A stretch of 64,000 nucleotides of DNA from Flavobacterium cutihirudinis (GTDB taxonomy: Bacteria; Bacteroidota; Bacteroidia; Flavobacteriales; Flavobacteriaceae): NCBI RefSeq assembly GCF_003385895.1, contig NZ_QRDQ01000009.1, positions 558,001 through 622,000 on the forward strand, in the 5' to 3' direction. The first letter of the stretch is position 1, and every line of letters begins with the position of its first letter. The position numbers and the translations under genes are program-made. A model generated the notes under the pieces. The model was given only the letters and a program-made list of their open reading frames with translations, did not search any database and was not told where the DNA came from. Shown here piece after piece: positions 16,278 through 25,435 of this stretch.

Positions 16278-17150
16278 TTAACGCAACGCAAATCTTAATT
16301 TCAAGCCATACGAAAGAAGTTTCACATCATCATAAACTGAATTAAGAACCGTGTTGTAACTCAAAGCAACCGGAATTTCCGGATTATACTGAACTACATT
16401 TTTGCTTTGTTTTTCATAAATATTATTCAATCCGTAATCCAGATAAAGACCAATATAAATTGATTTTTTTGCTCCTATACTTTGTTTTACTCCGGCTTCG
16501 ATAGTAGCTGAATATGAAATTTCAGTACTAAGATCCTGCTTACCAGTATTGATATTTGCAGTATTTCCAAAACCGGCAAATGCTGGATTAAACAACTCTA
16601 CATTATACTGCGGATAATAACCGCTGGTTGTCAGGTTTTCGATCGTTGTTTCGTAAGTTCCATTTACAGCAAAACCAATTTTAGCACCCGCACCCAAATA
16701 TAGTTTTGTTTTTCCCGAAGTTTCAAATTGAATGCCAACAGGAATATTTACATAGCCTAGCTTTTGTTCTTCTCTAAAATTTGCAGCTTTATATCTAAAC
16801 TGAAAAGACTCATTATCGGCATCGGTTGCGGCATATTGTCCGGTTACAAATCCAGATTTGGTTGCAGAAGTGTACGTTTGATATTCCACACCAAGTCCAA
16901 TACTTAACCCTTCATTTAAATAGTAGGAATAACGAATATCAGCACTAAATCCGTTTCCTAATACAGTTTCCTGAGGTGTGCGGTAATTAATAAACGAGAA
17001 CGGGCCTCCTACAGCAATCGACAACTCATATTTCTTATCAGCTTTCTCTAATTTGGCTTTTTTATCCTGACTATAACCGTTTAGGCAAGTTGCCAAAAAA
17101 GCTATAATCATAGTGATTGATGTTATATAGTTTACTCTATTTTTTTTCAT
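16278..17150 (-). CDS. Outer-membrane beta-barrel protein (porin/OmpA-barrel-like)
   Basis: I start at ATG 17150, giving 290 residues with a signal peptide (MKKNRVNYITSITM..., ending LNGYSQ). The rest alternates aromatic and polar residues in the way of an 8-12-stranded barrel: ADIRYSYYLNEGLSIGLGVEYQTY, KLGYVNIPVGIQFE, KLYLGAGAKIGF and a closing SYGLKLRFALR. The terminal aromatic/charged strand is typical of Bacteroidetes outer-membrane proteins. It follows the giant adhesin gene after 47 bp on the same strand and could anchor, assemble or accompany that adhesin. It does not look like the PorP/SprF proteins that usually accompany gliding adhesins. Function is inferred from context. Confidence 0.75.
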   Translation of the reverse strand: MKKNRVNYITSITMIIAFLATCLNGYSQDKKAKLEKADKKYELSIAVGGPFSFINYRTPQETVLGNGFSADIRYSYYLNEGLSIGLGVEYQTYTSATKSGFVTGQYAATDADNESFQFRYKAANFREEQKLGYVNIPVGIQFETSGKTKLYLGAGAKIGFAVNGTYETTIENLTTSGYYPQYNVELFNPAFAGFGNTANINTGKQDLSTEISYSATIEAGVKQSIGAKKSIYIGLYLDYGLNNIYEKQSKNVVQYNPEIPVALSYNTVLNSVYDDVKLLSYGLKLRFALR

Positions 17151-17197
17151 CTTACTATTTTTATGCCAGTACAATTTTCAAATTGTACTGGCTGATT

Positions 17198-20100
17198 TTA
17201 TTTGTTTACAATTACTTTTAGCGTCTTTTTGATGTTTGGAGTTTCAATAACTACAAGATACATCGTGCTATCGGCTATTGGCAACTGTATTTCCGTTAGT
17301 GCACTTGAAGATTTTACCGTTTTGATCAACTGACCTGTAACAGTGTAGAGATTAATTTGCATTTTCTCTAGCTCTTCTGAAGGGAAATCTGTTTCAATAG
17401 TAATCACTTTTCCGATTTGAATCGGATTCGGATAAAGTTTCGCTGACAATGATTTCTGTGTTGAAACTCTACTGTTGCAAGTTTGCAGAATCTGTCCGTC
17501 TTTGGTCTTCATCTTAACACTATATTCTGCAGATGGATCTAATGCATCATTTACATTATCTCCTGCTGAATAATATTGTCCAGTTCCTACTAACTGACCG
17601 TTTTTAAACCATTCATAAGAAACAAATTCATATCCTCCATTGGTCTGCGGATTATTGTTTACAAGTAAAACATTGTTGAATTTTTGACGAACAATATCAT
17701 CGAATTTGAAAGGCCTTTGGATGTTCACTACATAATTAGAAGTAGTAGAACCATCTTCTGAAGTTACAGAAACATTCTGTTTGTATATTCCAGCTTTTGG
17801 AATATCAACAATGAAATTTTCTGACGGAAGAATGCTTGCATTTGCATCGTTTGAAATCGAAATTGCAACATTCTCCTCACCACATTCCATCAGATAATTT
17901 ATTTCCTGAGAAGGGTTTTTATAAACCTGACCACCAATCGTAATTTCTGATATTGTGGCATCATTATTTTTATTGGCTTTAATAATCAAACGCTGCGTAA
18001 CATTTTCAGCTGGCAGGTAATTATCATCACCATCCTGATGTGCTGTAATTACTATTTCTCCTTCTCTTAAAAGATTCACCAAACCATCAGCAGAAACATT
18101 TGCTGGAGGCAATGCCGAATTATAAGTAAATGAATAATTCAAAGGCAGACCTGAAGTGGTAACAGCATTTAAATTAAAACTATTATCTCCCAGAATTTTT
18201 TCAGGCAAAGCATCAAAAGTAATTTGTTGCGTTGCTTTTTTAATTTCAAGTTTTGCGCTTAAAACCACTGGAGTACAATTACCAAAAGAAGAAGATACCG
18301 TCGCAGTAATAGCATAGTTTCCAGCATTAATTCCTCCATTTTCTGTTCCTGTAGTTGCTGAGTTCGCATATGTAACCGTGGCACCAACTGGAAGATTTTC
18401 TACTTCTAAAACATGCGATTTGCCATCGTAAGTGTAAGAAGCATCACTGAAAGTTACCGATTCCAGTCCTGATGCTGACACCTGTACAAGTTGTTGTTGA
18501 GTTGACGTATTTCCATTTCCGTCATCATATGTCCATGTAATTGTATAATTACCCTGAGCCGAATACACAAGCGGATCTGTTGTTGTTCCGGTAATAGTTC
18601 CTGCGCAATTATCCGTTGCGGTTGGCGCTACAATTGTTCCGGCACTTATACCGCACGTAGCTACAATATCAGCAAGTTTCGTTACGTTGGCAACTGGAGC
18701 AACATTATCTTTTACAATAACATTTTGTGTTTGTGTAGAAACATTTCCGTTTCCGTCATCGTAAGTCCATGTAATTGTATAATTACCTTGAGTTGAATAT
18801 GTCAGCGGACTTGTTGTTGATCCTACGATAGTCCCTCCACAGTTATCCGTTGCCGTTGGAGCTGTAACTACAACTTCACATTGACCTAAAACATCTGAAA
18901 GAACTGCGATATCTGCAACCGGTGCAACATTATCTTTCACAATAACATTTTGCGTTTGTGTAGTAACATTTCCGTTTCCGTCATCATAAGTCCACGTAAT
19001 AGTATAATTCCCTTGAGTTGAATATGTCAGCGCATCTGATGTTGCTCCTGTAATAATTCCTCCACAATTGTCTGTTGCAGTTGGTACAGTTGTAACTGTA
19101 GCTGAACATTGACCTAAAACATCTGAAAGAACTGCGATATCTGCAACCGGTGCAACATTATCTTTCACAATAACATTCTGTGTTTGTGTAGTAACATTTC
19201 CGTTTCCGTCATCGTAAGTCCATGTAATAGTATGATTACCCTGAGTTGAATATGTTAGTGCATCTGATGTTGCTCCTGTAATAATTCCTCCACAATTGTC
19301 TGTTGCAGTTGGTACAGCCGTAACTGTAGCTGAACATTGACCTAAAACATCTGAAAGAACAGCGATATCTGCAACCGGTGCCACATTATCTTTCACAATA
19401 ACATTCTGTGTTTGTGTAGTAACATTTCCGTTTCCGTCATCGTACGTCCATGTGATAGTGAAATTCCCTTGAGTTGAATAAGTCAGCGCATCTGATGTTA
19501 GTCCTGTAATAATTCCTCCACAATTGTCTGTTGCAGTTGGTACAGTTGTAACTGTAGCTGAACATTGACCTAAAACATCTGAAAGAACTGCGATATCAGC
19601 AACAGGTGCAACATTGTCTTTTACAATAACATTTTGCGTTTGTGTAGAAACATTTCCGTTTCCATCATCGTAAGTCCACGTAATAGTATGATTACCTTGA
19701 GTTGAATATGTCAGCGGACTTGTTGTTGTACCCGCAATTACTCCTTTACAATTATCTGTCGCTGTCGGAGCTGTAACTGTTACTCCACATTGAGAAACTA
19801 CATCCAAAAGAGTAGCAACATCAGGAACTGGAGCTGTAATATCATCAATAGTTACATTTTGCGTTTGTGTTGAAGTATTTCCATTTCCGTCATCATAAGT
19901 CCAATTAATTACATAGCTTCCTTCAGCAGCATAAGAAGTTGGATCTAATGTTGTAGCCGTAATTACTCCTTTACAATTATCTGTTGCAGTTGGAGCCGTA
20001 ACTGTTACTCCACACTCAGAAACTATACCTAGAAGATTAGGTACGTCAGCAACCGGAGCTGTTACATCATCAATAGTTACATTTTGTATTTGTGTTGAAG

Positions 20101-22381
20101 TATTTCCATTTCCGTCATCATAAGTCCAATTAATCACATAGTTTCCTTCAGCAGAATAAGAAGTTGGATCTAATGTTGTAGCCGTAATTATTCCAGCACA
20201 ATTATCTGTCGTAGTTGGAGCTGTAACCGTAACTCCACATTCTGAAATCACATCTAAAAGAGTCGGAAAACTAATAAACGGAGCTGTAGTATCACGTATG
20301 ATTACGTCTTGTGTCTGAGTTAAGGTATTTCCATGTCCATCATCAAATATCCAGTGAATTGTATACTCACCCTGAACTGAATATGTAAGAGGATCTGTTG
20401 TTGTAGCTATAATTATTCCTCCACAATTATCTATTGCTGTTGGCGCTGCAATTGTGCCTGCAGGTATTTCACATTCCGCTACTAAGGCAGAAAGAACGGT
20501 TGCATCTGGAACTGGAAGTGTAGTATCATCAACAATCACATTTTGTGTTTGTGTTGAAATATTTCCATTTCCATCATTGTACGTCCAATTAATTGTATAA
20601 TTTCCCTGAGTTGAATAACTAAGAGGACTTGTTGTGGTAGCTGTAATTAGTCCTTTACAATTATCAGTTGCTGTCGGAGCAATAATTGTACCTAGTATTA
20701 TTTGACACTGAGAAACAATATTAGGAAGATTAGTCACATTTGCAACTGGTGCTGTAATATCATCAACAGTCACATTTTGTGTTTGTGTCGAGGTATTTCC
20801 ATTTCCGTCATCATAAACCCAATTAATTACATAGCTTCCTTCAGCAGAATAAGAAGTTGGATCTAATGCTGTAGCCGTAATTATTCCTTTACAGTTATCT
20901 GTTGCTGTTGGAGCCGTCACCGTAACAGCACACTCAGAAACTATATCTAGAAGAGTAGCTGCATCAGGAACCGGAGCTGTAATATCATCAACAATAACAT
21001 TTTGCGTTTGTGTTGAAGCATTTCCATTTCCGTCACTATAAGTCCAATTAATCATATAGCTCCCTTGAGAAGAAAAAGAAGTTGGATCTATTGTTGTACC
21101 CGTAATCATTCCTACACAATTATCTGTTGCTGTTGGAGCTGTTACTGTTACTCCACATTCAGAAACTATAGGTAAAAGATTAGCTACATCAGGAACCGGA
21201 TCTGTAGTATCATCAACAATTACATTCTGATTTTGAAAAGTAATATTTCCATTTCCATCATTAAATTGCCAGAAAATTGTATAGTTACCTTGAGCGGAAT
21301 ACGTAAGCGGACTCAGTGTCGTAGCTGTAATTAATCCGGCGCAGTTGTCTATTGCAGTTGGAGCTGTAATTCGACCAGCAACTACACTACATTGTTCCCT
21401 AACGTCTGGTAAACCAGGAAGCGTAGGAACTGGAGGAGCTAAGTCCTGATTAGCTCCAATGGTTACAGCTATGTATGCAAAACATCCATTAGTATCTCTT
21501 ACCGTTACAGTATACGTTCCCACAGCAAGATTGTTTACTGTCGCACTTGTTTCACCATTTGGCCATTGATAATTATAGGGTCCTGTTCCTTCAATAGCTG
21601 TAATAGTTGCACTACCATCTGCCCGACCAGGACATGTAGCATTATTCTCTACTTTCGACAAGATTATATCGCACACGTTAATAATTGAAATCACAAAACT
21701 TTTTTCAAAAGATGCTCCTCCTTGATCAGTGGTTCTTACACGAATAGTATAAAATGATTTTATTTCGTAGTTTGGACTACTATTTATTCTTAATTCGTTT
21801 CCGATGATTGAAAAATAAGCATTATCAGTACTTCCTGCTCCTCCAACTAACGAATAAGTAAAAGTACCGCCAAGATCCGGATCTGTTGTAGTGAATAACC
21901 CTACAGAAGAAAGCGCAGGTACATTCTCATTTATAAAAGCATTCGTTAAAGAAATATCTGTGGGTGCCTGATTTGGTGGTGCAATTACTGGAGTTCCCCC
22001 GCAATCTGTTGTTGTCGCTGTTTCATCAAACGGCAAATAGTTTGAAGTTGGCGCAGTTGCAGCGCTAGAAATTGCATAAAAATAAGGCTGTCCATCCAAA
22101 AGAATAACCCATCGGTCTTCTGGCAGTCCTAACTCAACGGCAGGTATAAAAACCAAATAAGCTTCAGCACTTATAGGCGTACTTTGATAAGTAATACTAA
22201 CATTGGCATTATAATAAGCCGGTTTGCTATTATAGGTTGGAATACTGCTATTTCCTCCCTTAACAAAGGTTTGTGTCCCTATAAAACAAGAACCGCTAAT
22301 TGTTACATCCTGTGCATTAGTGAAAAAAACACTAAAAAAGAACAGAAAAAACAACAGCATTTTATTTGTATATTTTTTCAT
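17198..22381 (-). CDS. Giant T9SS-exported adhesin with cadherin-like, SprB and HYR-like repeats
   Basis: The 1727-residue protein opens with a signal peptide (to about residue 23, FFTNAQ). A cadherin-like domain (about 145-235, APTDISLTNAFINEN and NYEIKSFYTIRVRTTD) is followed by one SprB-type repeat (about 240-310, GPYNYQWPNGETSATVNNL). Thirteen tandem HYR-like units of 75-79 residues follow (about 315-1305), each with C...PTATDNC and W.YDDGNGN. MBG-like and cadherin-like beta-sandwich domains come next, then a T9SS type A sorting domain (last 80 residues, LYPNPIQIGKVITIE). T9SS cargo is moved across the outer membrane and attached to the surface, so this is probably an adhesin or surface-layer fibre. 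Neighbours are a secreted collar protein upstream and a barrel protein downstream. Confidence 0.9.
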   Translation of the reverse strand: MKKYTNKMLLFFLFFFSVFFTNAQDVTISGSCFIGTQTFVKGGNSSIPTYNSKPAYYNANVSITYQSTPISAEAYLVFIPAVELGLPEDRWVILLDGQPYFYAISSAATAPTSNYLPFDETATTTDCGGTPVIAPPNQAPTDISLTNAFINENVPALSSVGLFTTTDPDLGGTFTYSLVGGAGSTDNAYFSIIGNELRINSSPNYEIKSFYTIRVRTTDQGGASFEKSFVISIINVCDIILSKVENNATCPGRADGSATITAIEGTGPYNYQWPNGETSATVNNLAVGTYTVTVRDTNGCFAYIAVTIGANQDLAPPVPTLPGLPDVREQCSVVAGRITAPTAIDNCAGLITATTLSPLTYSAQGNYTIFWQFNDGNGNITFQNQNVIVDDTTDPVPDVANLLPIVSECGVTVTAPTATDNCVGMITGTTIDPTSFSSQGSYMINWTYSDGNGNASTQTQNVIVDDITAPVPDAATLLDIVSECAVTVTAPTATDNCKGIITATALDPTSYSAEGSYVINWVYDDGNGNTSTQTQNVTVDDITAPVANVTNLPNIVSQCQIILGTIIAPTATDNCKGLITATTTSPLSYSTQGNYTINWTYNDGNGNISTQTQNVIVDDTTLPVPDATVLSALVAECEIPAGTIAAPTAIDNCGGIIIATTTDPLTYSVQGEYTIHWIFDDGHGNTLTQTQDVIIRDTTAPFISFPTLLDVISECGVTVTAPTTTDNCAGIITATTLDPTSYSAEGNYVINWTYDDGNGNTSTQIQNVTIDDVTAPVADVPNLLGIVSECGVTVTAPTATDNCKGVITATTLDPTSYAAEGSYVINWTYDDGNGNTSTQTQNVTIDDITAPVPDVATLLDVVSQCGVTVTAPTATDNCKGVIAGTTTSPLTYSTQGNHTITWTYDDGNGNVSTQTQNVIVKDNVAPVADIAVLSDVLGQCSATVTTVPTATDNCGGIITGLTSDALTYSTQGNFTITWTYDDGNGNVTTQTQNVIVKDNVAPVADIAVLSDVLGQCSATVTAVPTATDNCGGIITGATSDALTYSTQGNHTITWTYDDGNGNVTTQTQNVIVKDNVAPVADIAVLSDVLGQCSATVTTVPTATDNCGGIITGATSDALTYSTQGNYTITWTYDDGNGNVTTQTQNVIVKDNVAPVADIAVLSDVLGQCEVVVTAPTATDNCGGTIVGSTTSPLTYSTQGNYTITWTYDDGNGNVSTQTQNVIVKDNVAPVANVTKLADIVATCGISAGTIVAPTATDNCAGTITGTTTDPLVYSAQGNYTITWTYDDGNGNTSTQQQLVQVSASGLESVTFSDASYTYDGKSHVLEVENLPVGATVTYANSATTGTENGGINAGNYAITATVSSSFGNCTPVVLSAKLEIKKATQQITFDALPEKILGDNSFNLNAVTTSGLPLNYSFTYNSALPPANVSADGLVNLLREGEIVITAHQDGDDNYLPAENVTQRLIIKANKNNDATISEITIGGQVYKNPSQEINYLMECGEENVAISISNDANASILPSENFIVDIPKAGIYKQNVSVTSEDGSTTSNYVVNIQRPFKFDDIVRQKFNNVLLVNNNPQTNGGYEFVSYEWFKNGQLVGTGQYYSAGDNVNDALDPSAEYSVKMKTKDGQILQTCNSRVSTQKSLSAKLYPNPIQIGKVITIETDFPSEELEKMQINLYTVTGQLIKTVKSSSALTEIQLPIADSTMYLVVIETPNIKKTLKVIVNK
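18470..21440 (-). repeat. Tandem coding repeat array (13 HYR-like units)
   Basis: Thirteen in-frame units of roughly 225-235 bp encode the adhesin stalk. The units near 18.88-19.60 kb are almost identical at DNA level: the stretch reading acctaaaacatctgaaag recurs at about 228-bp intervals. The units towards 21 kb have diverged. This gradient points to recent duplication by unequal recombination inside the array. Confidence 0.9.
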
Positions 22382-22497
22382 TGGTATAAATTTTTATACA
22401 GAGATTCTATCTGATTTTCTCAGTGAAATCTCTTAGAGTTTAATTTATAAAATGGGTTTTGCAGCCCATAATTAGTCAGCATAAAATGCTGGGAATA

Positions 22498-23094
22498 TTA
22501 TGGTCTTTGGGGAAAAACTCCTTCTGTAGCAATAATATAATTGACTCCCAAATAAGGTTGTTGAATATTAATCGGTTGACTTCCTCCTGTGATTCCAATT
22601 GCCAAAGGACTCATATTTACCTTAGCTCCTGATGTATCTGTAGTATATTCTTTATCTAAAACGGAAGTATCGGCATGTAAAGCATTTTGCGGAACATTTG
22701 TATTTCCAGCTAATGTAGTTCCCACTAATTGATGGCTATGTGCAGGCATATTTGAAATCAAAATTGTAGTTGATGTTGAACCACCTACTTCACCCAATTC
22801 TTTTGTTTCTCCATTTTGCGCCACCCCTTGTCCAACAGGTACTCTATTTCTTAAATCAGGTAATCCAAATGTGGTTCTACCATCACCTCCATAAGTGGTT
22901 CCAAGTATCGAAAACAAAGCGGTGTTTTGTTGGATTGATAGCAATTGACCATTACAAAGAGCCCAGCCTCTGGGAGCAAAATTACCAGCAAATATTGTAA
23001 TCTGACCCAAAATTGGTACATCTTGAGCAGAAACTTTATTTACAGATAAAAAGGATGAAATAACAAATACTAGAATAAGGTAATTTTTTTTCAT
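22498..23094 (-). CDS. Secreted phage tail-collar-domain protein
   Basis: The 198-residue protein has a signal peptide ending SVNKVSAQ. A tail-collar domain follows, with GQITIFAGNFAPRGWALCNG, LFSILGTTYGGDGRTTFGLPDLRNRVPVG and NMPAHSHQ, ending in NIQQPYLGVNYIIATEG. Collar-domain proteins occur in phage tail fibres and in bacterial microcystin-dependent-type proteins. The export signal and the absence of other phage genes argue for a surface protein here. It lies 116 bp upstream of the giant adhesin on the same strand and may be co-transcribed with it. The molecular role is unknown. Confidence 0.85.
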   Translation of the reverse strand: MKKNYLILVFVISSFLSVNKVSAQDVPILGQITIFAGNFAPRGWALCNGQLLSIQQNTALFSILGTTYGGDGRTTFGLPDLRNRVPVGQGVAQNGETKELGEVGGSTSTTILISNMPAHSHQLVGTTLAGNTNVPQNALHADTSVLDKEYTTDTSGAKVNMSPLAIGITGGSQPINIQQPYLGVNYIIATEGVFPQRP

Positions 23095-23616
23095 GAGAAG
23101 ATTTTATAGATTGATTAGTAAAATGATATTTTATTTGATTTAAAAATTAATGTGTGACTTTTAATTGTCTTTGAATAAGAAAAAATGGAGCCCTAAATTT
23201 TATGCAAACACAATCGCATCCTTTCGTTTCAGAATGTTTTTTTAGCAATAAATTTGAAAATGAAATGAATTTACTTTTGCAAACAGAGCGTAGATATTTC
23301 CTCTATCAGTAAAAATTGGGCATAACAAAAAGCTTGAAGAGTAATTTAAAATCATAGGCTAATTATTTAAAAATGGGACAAAACTCAGAAAAAGAAAAAA
23401 GCTTTTAATTTCACTTTTATCTTTTCAAACTGAATAGCATGACCACAAAAATAATTATATAAAATACTATTCCGAAAAATACAGGGTGGACAAATTAGGG
23501 GACATTTTTTTTAGAAATCCTGAAAAATCAACACTTTAGACATCAAAGCCTTTGAATACAACCATTCTTTTTACTACTTTTACAGTCCAAAAAACAAAAG
23601 TAACCACCAAAAGTAA
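23095..23616. other. 522-bp divergent intergenic region
   Basis: This AT-rich gap lies between the collar-protein gene (minus) and the TPR regulator gene (plus) and must hold promoters for both. A good plus-strand promoter candidate is seen at 23551-23582. No exact TAnnTTTG element was found for the minus-strand operon, and no open frame of note. Confidence 0.45.
23551..23582 (+). promoter_or_regulatory. Candidate Bacteroidetes promoter of the TPR regulator gene
   Basis: TTTG at 23551-23554 is followed after 20 nt by TACTTTTA at 23575-23582, a 7/8 match to TAnnTTTG. Start of transcription would fall about 28 bp before the ATG at 23617. Confidence 0.45.
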
Positions 23617-25353
23617 ATGCCTTTAAATAAAAACTACTTTCTCATTTTATTTTTTGTTGTCTTTCATTTAAAAGCGCAAAACAATATAATTCAGACTTCT
23701 TCTTATGGGAAAGACAGAGTAAGTTTAGAAGCAATATTACAACAGGAAAAATCTTTTGACAATGATACTACAGCATTAAAAACTTATTTAAATCCTTTAA
23801 ATAAAACGTCGTACTACAGTGTTTTTTACGACGCATTACTTGCCAACGGTTACAGCAATTATTACAACGAAATTAATCCGAAAAGCAACTTTCATTATCT
23901 GCAGTCCCGCAAAAAGGCTTTACTTTTAAAACAGCCCAACATTGAAATCTGGACGGAACTCAATTATGTATTCTACCTTTATCATCATCGCAATTATGTA
24001 GAGATGACTCCGCTCCTGCTCAAAGTAATTGATGATATCAAGAAATTACCTGCTGAGAAACTTCTTTTACCCGGCGATTCATTCAAAAAAATTGGGTGGA
24101 TTATGCAAACGCTCGGTGACTATCCGGAAGCGCTGCATTACTTAACGCTTGCAAAAAAATATACCCCTCAAAAAAGTGCTGATTATGCTGCAATTGTATA
24201 TTCTATTGGTTTTAACTACTTAAGCACTTCAAATCTCAAAAAAGCAGAATCTTATTTTTTGCAAAGTGCCATTCTCGCACAAGAAATTGGAGACGAAGTT
24301 CGTTATGCCAAAGCAATAGGTGATTTGGCTATCATAAAACAAAAAAAAGGGGATTTAAAAACGGCAATTTCGCTTCTTCAAAAAGACATTAGCATTTCTA
24401 AATCTCAGAAAAGCGATCAAAATACAATGTACGCTTTAATAAAGCTGGCTGAACTTTATGTCGCCGACAAAAATTATACAGATGCAGATCAGTCCTTGAA
24501 AGAGGCTCAGCAAATTGCACTTTCAAAAACGTACTTTGAAAAATCTGAACTTCAAATTATTCAGCTTAAATTGAAGATTCTGCAACAGCAAAACAAAACG
24601 GAGAATGAACTGGTTTTAAGAAGACGCATGCTTGTTCTTGAAGATTCCTTAAAAAATAAAGATGGCGACATCGCTATCAGCAAAGCAAACTGGATGATTC
24701 AGAAAACAAAATTTCAAAATAACCTCAAAACCACAAACGAGCAATACAAGCATGAAACTTCTTTAAAGAATATCTATGCCGCAATAATTATTTTAATTTT
24801 TATAGTATTGATTGTACTCTTTTTTAGCTTTAAAAAACGTCTAAAAATTAGAAATACGGAGTACAATCAAAAAGTTAACTCTCTGAAAATTGAAAAAATT
24901 AAAAACGAACAAAAACTTTCTGAAGTAAATGAAAATTTAAATCTTCAGGAAGAGTTTTTAAAAGACAAAAACAATCAGATAAAAAAATTAAACGCGGAAA
25001 TAGATAAAATTAAACAATCTAAACCTAACGATGTCGAAAAAGGAAATCTGGAAAATTTACTGGATTCTCATTTGATGACAGAAAGCAACTGGAACAATTT
25101 TAAGAAAGAATTCCAAAAGCAACATCCTGAGTTTTATCGATTACTGGAAAACGATTTTCCTGAAATTACAGATTCAAACAAAAGAATATTGCTGTTGCAG
25201 AAATTAAACTTAAAGAACAACGAAATTGCCGAATTACTAGGAATAACACCTGATGCAGTCAAAAAATCGAAACAACGTCTTAAGAAAAAACTGGGCGACA
25301 AATCTGATTTACTTTTTGAACATCTTCAGACAAATAAGAAAAAACCGAATTAA
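23617..25353 (+). CDS. TPR-transmembrane-HTH regulatory protein
   Basis: The 578-residue protein has a signal-like hydrophobic start (about 1-20), then tetratricopeptide repeats across about 150-340 (GDYPEALHYLTLAKKY, LKKAESYFLQSAILAQEIGD, KNYTDADQSLKEAQQIA). One membrane helix (about 387-407, IIILIFIVLIVLFF) precedes a long coiled coil (about 410-480) and a C-terminal LuxR/sigma-region-4-like helix-turn-helix (LNLKNNEIAELLGITPDAVKKSKQRLKKKL). This architecture, with an outward TPR sensor and a cytoplasmic HTH, is common in Bacteroidetes. It is divergent from the collar/adhesin operon and may regulate it; that link is inferred. Confidence 0.85.
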   Translation: MPLNKNYFLILFFVVFHLKAQNNIIQTSSYGKDRVSLEAILQQEKSFDNDTTALKTYLNPLNKTSYYSVFYDALLANGYSNYYNEINPKSNFHYLQSRKKALLLKQPNIEIWTELNYVFYLYHHRNYVEMTPLLLKVIDDIKKLPAEKLLLPGDSFKKIGWIMQTLGDYPEALHYLTLAKKYTPQKSADYAAIVYSIGFNYLSTSNLKKAESYFLQSAILAQEIGDEVRYAKAIGDLAIIKQKKGDLKTAISLLQKDISISKSQKSDQNTMYALIKLAELYVADKNYTDADQSLKEAQQIALSKTYFEKSELQIIQLKLKILQQQNKTENELVLRRRMLVLEDSLKNKDGDIAISKANWMIQKTKFQNNLKTTNEQYKHETSLKNIYAAIIILIFIVLIVLFFSFKKRLKIRNTEYNQKVNSLKIEKIKNEQKLSEVNENLNLQEEFLKDKNNQIKKLNAEIDKIKQSKPNDVEKGNLENLLDSHLMTESNWNNFKKEFQKQHPEFYRLLENDFPEITDSNKRILLLQKLNLKNNEIAELLGITPDAVKKSKQRLKKKLGDKSDLLFEHLQTNKKKPN

Positions 25354-25375
25354 ATAAATGAATTCTAAAGTCTAT

Positions 25376-25415
25376 AAAAAAAGCCTGTAAATCAACATTT
25401 ACAGGCTTTCTTATT
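25376..25415. terminator. Bidirectional intrinsic terminator
   Basis: Perfect 13-bp arms (25380-25392 and 25397-25409) around a CAAC loop, with A- and T-rich flanks, lie between two convergent genes: the TPR regulator and the beta-propeller lipoprotein. Confidence 0.85.
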
Positions 25416-25435
25416 TTATATAAATAACTGGAGAT

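Noticed and set aside
18470..21440. Regular repeats about 228 bp apart that could be read as a CRISPR-like or satellite array
   Set aside because: They stay in one open reading frame and encode HYR-like protein domains with conserved Cys, TDNC and DGNGN residues.
22498..23094. Tail-collar gene as a sign of a prophage
   Set aside because: No other phage genes are nearby, the protein has a signal peptide, and it sits in an operon-like row with an adhesin.
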